64,000 bases of DNA from Pseudomonas sp. P818 (lineage in GTDB: Bacteria; Pseudomonadota; Gammaproteobacteria; Pseudomonadales; Pseudomonadaceae), in assembly GCF_000418555.1 (NCBI RefSeq), contig NZ_ATKM01000013.1:62001-126000 (forward strand), in the 5' to 3' direction. The notes beneath the pieces are model-generated. The model saw nothing but the letters and a program-made list of their open reading frames with translations. It was not told the DNA's origin and did no database searches. Position numbers and translations under genes: made by a program. Shown piece by piece: positions 62,100 through 64,000 of the stretch; positions within the stretch are counted from its first letter, which is position 1; each line of letters opens with the position of its first letter.

Positions 62100-63284
62100 T
62101 TACCAGCTGAGTACCGCACCCACGGCGAAGGTGTCGGTGTCCTCGTTCAGACCGCTGCCGGCGGCGGCGTCGATCTGGTACTGGTTGTACTCGGCGACCA
62201 GCTTGAGGTTGTCGTTGATGGTGCGGAAATAGGCGATGCCGCGAGTTTCGTAGTCCGCTGCCACGCCCAGACCGTTGCCGTCGTCCTCGGTCTTGCCGTA
62301 GGACAGCGCCACGCGGTTCTTGCCCCAGGTGTAGGAGCCCTGCAGCAGGTAACCGTCGCTGTCGATATCGCGCAGGGTCGGCTCGCCCAGGTTGTTGGTG
62401 AAGAACGGGTTGATGCCCTTGGCCTGGAAACCCGAACCGGTCAGCGACAGGCCGCCGAACTTGGCCTGCACGCCATAACCCAGGCCTTTGGAGGTGACCT
62501 TGTCGACGGTGTCGTCGGTATTTTCAGAGGTCTGGTAGGCGCCGTTGACCCAGGTGTAGATGGTCGAGCCGCCCACATCGAACTGGTAGCTGACTTCCGA
62601 TTCGAAGCGCGGATTTTCCTGGTAGGCCTTGCCGGTGGCGCTGTCGTCGTTGGTGTCGACCGGGTCCATGATGCCCACTGCGACGCGCAGCCCTTCAGCC
62701 AGGTTGTTGTTGCGGTAGGTGATCTGCGAGGTCGGGAACGGGTACGGATAGCCGGTACCGATGTTGCCGAAGGACACGCCGTTGCCATCCACCAGACCAA
62801 GGGTGTCGGACACGTTGCCGTACCCGGCCAGCAGCTCGTCGAGGAAGATGTTGGAGCGCGAAAACAGACCGAAGTCCTTGCCCACCAGCACCTCACCCCA
62901 CTCCGGGCTGGAAACGGTGCCGTAGAACTGACGCACGTCGATGGCGGTGTCGGTACCGTTGGCTTCGCTGTCGTTGATGGTGACCCAGAAGGACGAGCGG
63001 CCGCTCAGCTTGAGGTCGTCGATCTGCTTGCCGAAGTTGAAGCCGATCCAGTTGGGCAGAAAACCCATCTTCACCCGCGACTGGCGACGGTCGAACTGCT
63101 CGCCGTCACGGTCCACGTCGCTGTTGACGTAGAAGGCGTTGATATAGCCGTCGGTGGAGAAAGTGGTGTCGTCCTTGTCGTACAGGACGATCTCGGCGGC
63201 GGCCTGCTGCGCAGTCGCCAGGGCGACGGCAGTGGCCAGGGTCAGGGGCAGAAATCGAGTGATGGCGATCTTGTTGTTGTGCAT
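62100..63284 (-). CDS. Outer-membrane porin, general Gram-negative type
   Basis: 394 aa from ATG 63284 with GGAGAG upstream. A signal peptide (residues 1-30, TAVALATAQQAAAEI) is followed by alternating beta strands, for example STDGYINAFYVNSDVD and SRVKMGFLPNWIGFNFGKQIDD, and a C-terminal strand ending in Trp (FAVGAVLSW). This is a 16-strand porin; it may admit the alcohol substrate or release acetate. Its position before pqqF and the motif-bearing upstream region suggest membership in the PQQ regulon. Confidence 0.9.
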   Translation of the reverse strand: MHNNKIAITRFLPLTLATAVALATAQQAAAEIVLYDKDDTTFSTDGYINAFYVNSDVDRDGEQFDRRQSRVKMGFLPNWIGFNFGKQIDDLKLSGRSSFWVTINDSEANGTDTAIDVRQFYGTVSSPEWGEVLVGKDFGLFSRSNIFLDELLAGYGNVSDTLGLVDGNGVSFGNIGTGYPYPFPTSQITYRNNNLAEGLRVAVGIMDPVDTNDDSATGKAYQENPRFESEVSYQFDVGGSTIYTWVNGAYQTSENTDDTVDKVTSKGLGYGVQAKFGGLSLTGSGFQAKGINPFFTNNLGEPTLRDIDSDGYLLQGSYTWGKNRVALSYGKTEDDGNGLGVAADYETRGIAYFRTINDNLKLVAEYNQYQIDAAAGSGLNEDTDTFAVGAVLSW

Positions 63285-63367
63285 AACGCTCTCCGCTTGA
63301 GTGGCGACCGCCAGGGCAGTCGTGTCGGAGGCGATTATCGAAAGCAGGCCAGGCAGGCCATACGCTG

Positions 63368-63485
63368 CCTTGGCAGCGATTGGCTGCTGCTTTGGCGCGC
63401 CCTGCCCGGCTTGCCCCGGGCGACCCGCGACCGGGCTGCTACCGGTAGCGGGCGAAAGGTCGTAGTACCGGAACAATCCTTGGGC
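63368..63485 (-). promoter_or_regulatory. Porin upstream region with motif-like sites
   Basis: CCTTGGCAGC (63368-63377), GCTTTGGCG (63389-63397), the perfect palindrome GCTACCGGTAGC (63438-63449) and CGTAGTACCGG (63461-63471) lie above the porin start. They share TTGGYA and TACC/GGTA words with the cluster motif. Confidence 0.4.
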
Positions 63486-63605
63486 GTAGAAGCGCCATTA
63501 CGCGTCGCGCAGAAGTTGTGAAGAAGAAATTCAGGAAGACGCCATGGCGGAACGCCAGGCCGTTCCGGGCCGGATCCATGGTGATGCGTGGGAAGCAGCG
63601 CTTGC

Positions 63606-64000
63606 CTAGACGGGCGCCGGAGCTCCGCTGGCCAATACTCGCCAATCGCGGGCAAGCAGCAGCTGCTCATGCGCCCGCAGCAGATCGCTCAGGGACAGTG
63701 CCTGCAATGCCTGCTGCACCTGCAGCGGATGCAACTCGGGCAAGCCCGCCAGATACAGCTGCCACAGCTGCTCGGCGCGAGCCAGGTTGGACTTGGCCGG
63801 ACTCAATGTCGCTTGCAACGCATCAAGGGCGCCCGACAACGTCGCGTCATCCAGCCCTTCGAGCACTGAGCGCTGCTCGTCGAGAAAGGCGCGGACATGG
63901 GCGAAGATACCGGCCGCATCGCAGACCGGCGACTGCAAGGCAAACAGCAGGCCCCTGCGACCCTGCACCTGGCGAAAACCGGCGAACAAGGCATAACCCA
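63606..64000 (-). CDS. pqqF: PqqF protease, 3' end only
   Basis: The last 131 codons of a reading frame running off the right edge, ending at TAG 63608-63606. The piece, from GYALFAGFRQVQGRRGLLFALQSP to the end, matches the C-terminus of PqqF M16 peptidases. PqqF with PqqG cuts the cross-linked PqqA peptide. Its zinc-site part lies outside the window. Transcribed on the minus strand like the porin. Confidence 0.85.
   Translation of the reverse strand, partial: GYALFAGFRQVQGRRGLLFALQSPVCDAAGIFAHVRAFLDEQRSVLEGLDDATLSGALDALQATLSPAKSNLARAEQLWQLYLAGLPELHPLQVQQALQALSLSDLLRAHEQLLLARDWRVLASGAPAPV

Overview
The window is a Pseudomonas chromosome segment, and its gene content and REP-type repeats point to the P. 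mendocina/oleovorans/alcaligenes side of the genus. Three signs support this: the infC-rpmI-rplT-pheS-pheT-ihfA-merR order, the PQQ/ethanol-oxidation (exa/ped-pqq-erc) cluster in the order I remember from P. putida and P. aeruginosa, and dispersed palindromes built on GTAGGAGCGG. All family names come from reading motifs; no database search was run.

Positions 1 to about 16,610 are one end of a lambda-like prophage whose other end lies outside the window. A leftward cro and a rightward LexA-type cI repressor diverge from a control region at 744-779. cI is followed by a lipoprotein gene in the position of lambda rex, a terminator, and a second promoter/operator at 2360-2387. That promoter carries almost the same 16-bp operator as the cro promoter, in the same place relative to its -35 and -10 boxes. 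A roughly 270-nt structured leader then opens a long rightward early operon. It contains small unknown genes, an AT-rich HNH gene, a Lar-like zinc protein, a run of tiny membrane proteins, Bet and YqaJ recombinases, an SNF2-like helicase paired with a DNA methyltransferase, an RMF/CrpP-like protein, a second HNH, an excisionase and a tyrosine integrase. Next to int lies a 49-bp 3' piece of tRNA-Pro(GGG), the likely att core.

Positions 16,650-24,290 are the translation block on the minus strand: merR-like gene, ihfA, pheT, pheS, rplT, rpmI, infC (probable AUU start), thrS and tRNA-Val(GAC). Then come a PuuB-like FAD oxidoreductase and a translationally coupled PA2779/PA2778-type pair (membrane protein and C39-like cysteine peptidase).

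Positions 27,226-64,000 form one large PQQ-dependent alcohol-oxidation region. It holds pqqA-B-C-D-E-H with ercA-ercS, an acetaldehyde dehydrogenase, and two quinoprotein alcohol dehydrogenases. One has the Asp-x-Asp signature of lanthanide enzymes (PedH type) and the other the Asp-x-Ser of calcium enzymes (ExaA/PedE type). It also holds a cytochrome c550, the quinoprotein-associated accessory proteins (MBL hydrolase, SoxYZ-like carrier, two periplasmic binding proteins, beta-propeller, ABC transporter, CXXCW-type protein), and a sorbosone-dehydrogenase-like enzyme. Regulators are a PedS2/PedR2-type and an ErbR/PedR1-type system, plus a NosP-NahK pair. A porin and the 3' end of pqqF close the window. 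A TACY-TT-GGTA-like motif recurs upstream of at least six of these units and may mark the shared regulon. REP palindromes fill many gaps, and two lie in frame inside genes (pqqH and the ABC ATPase).
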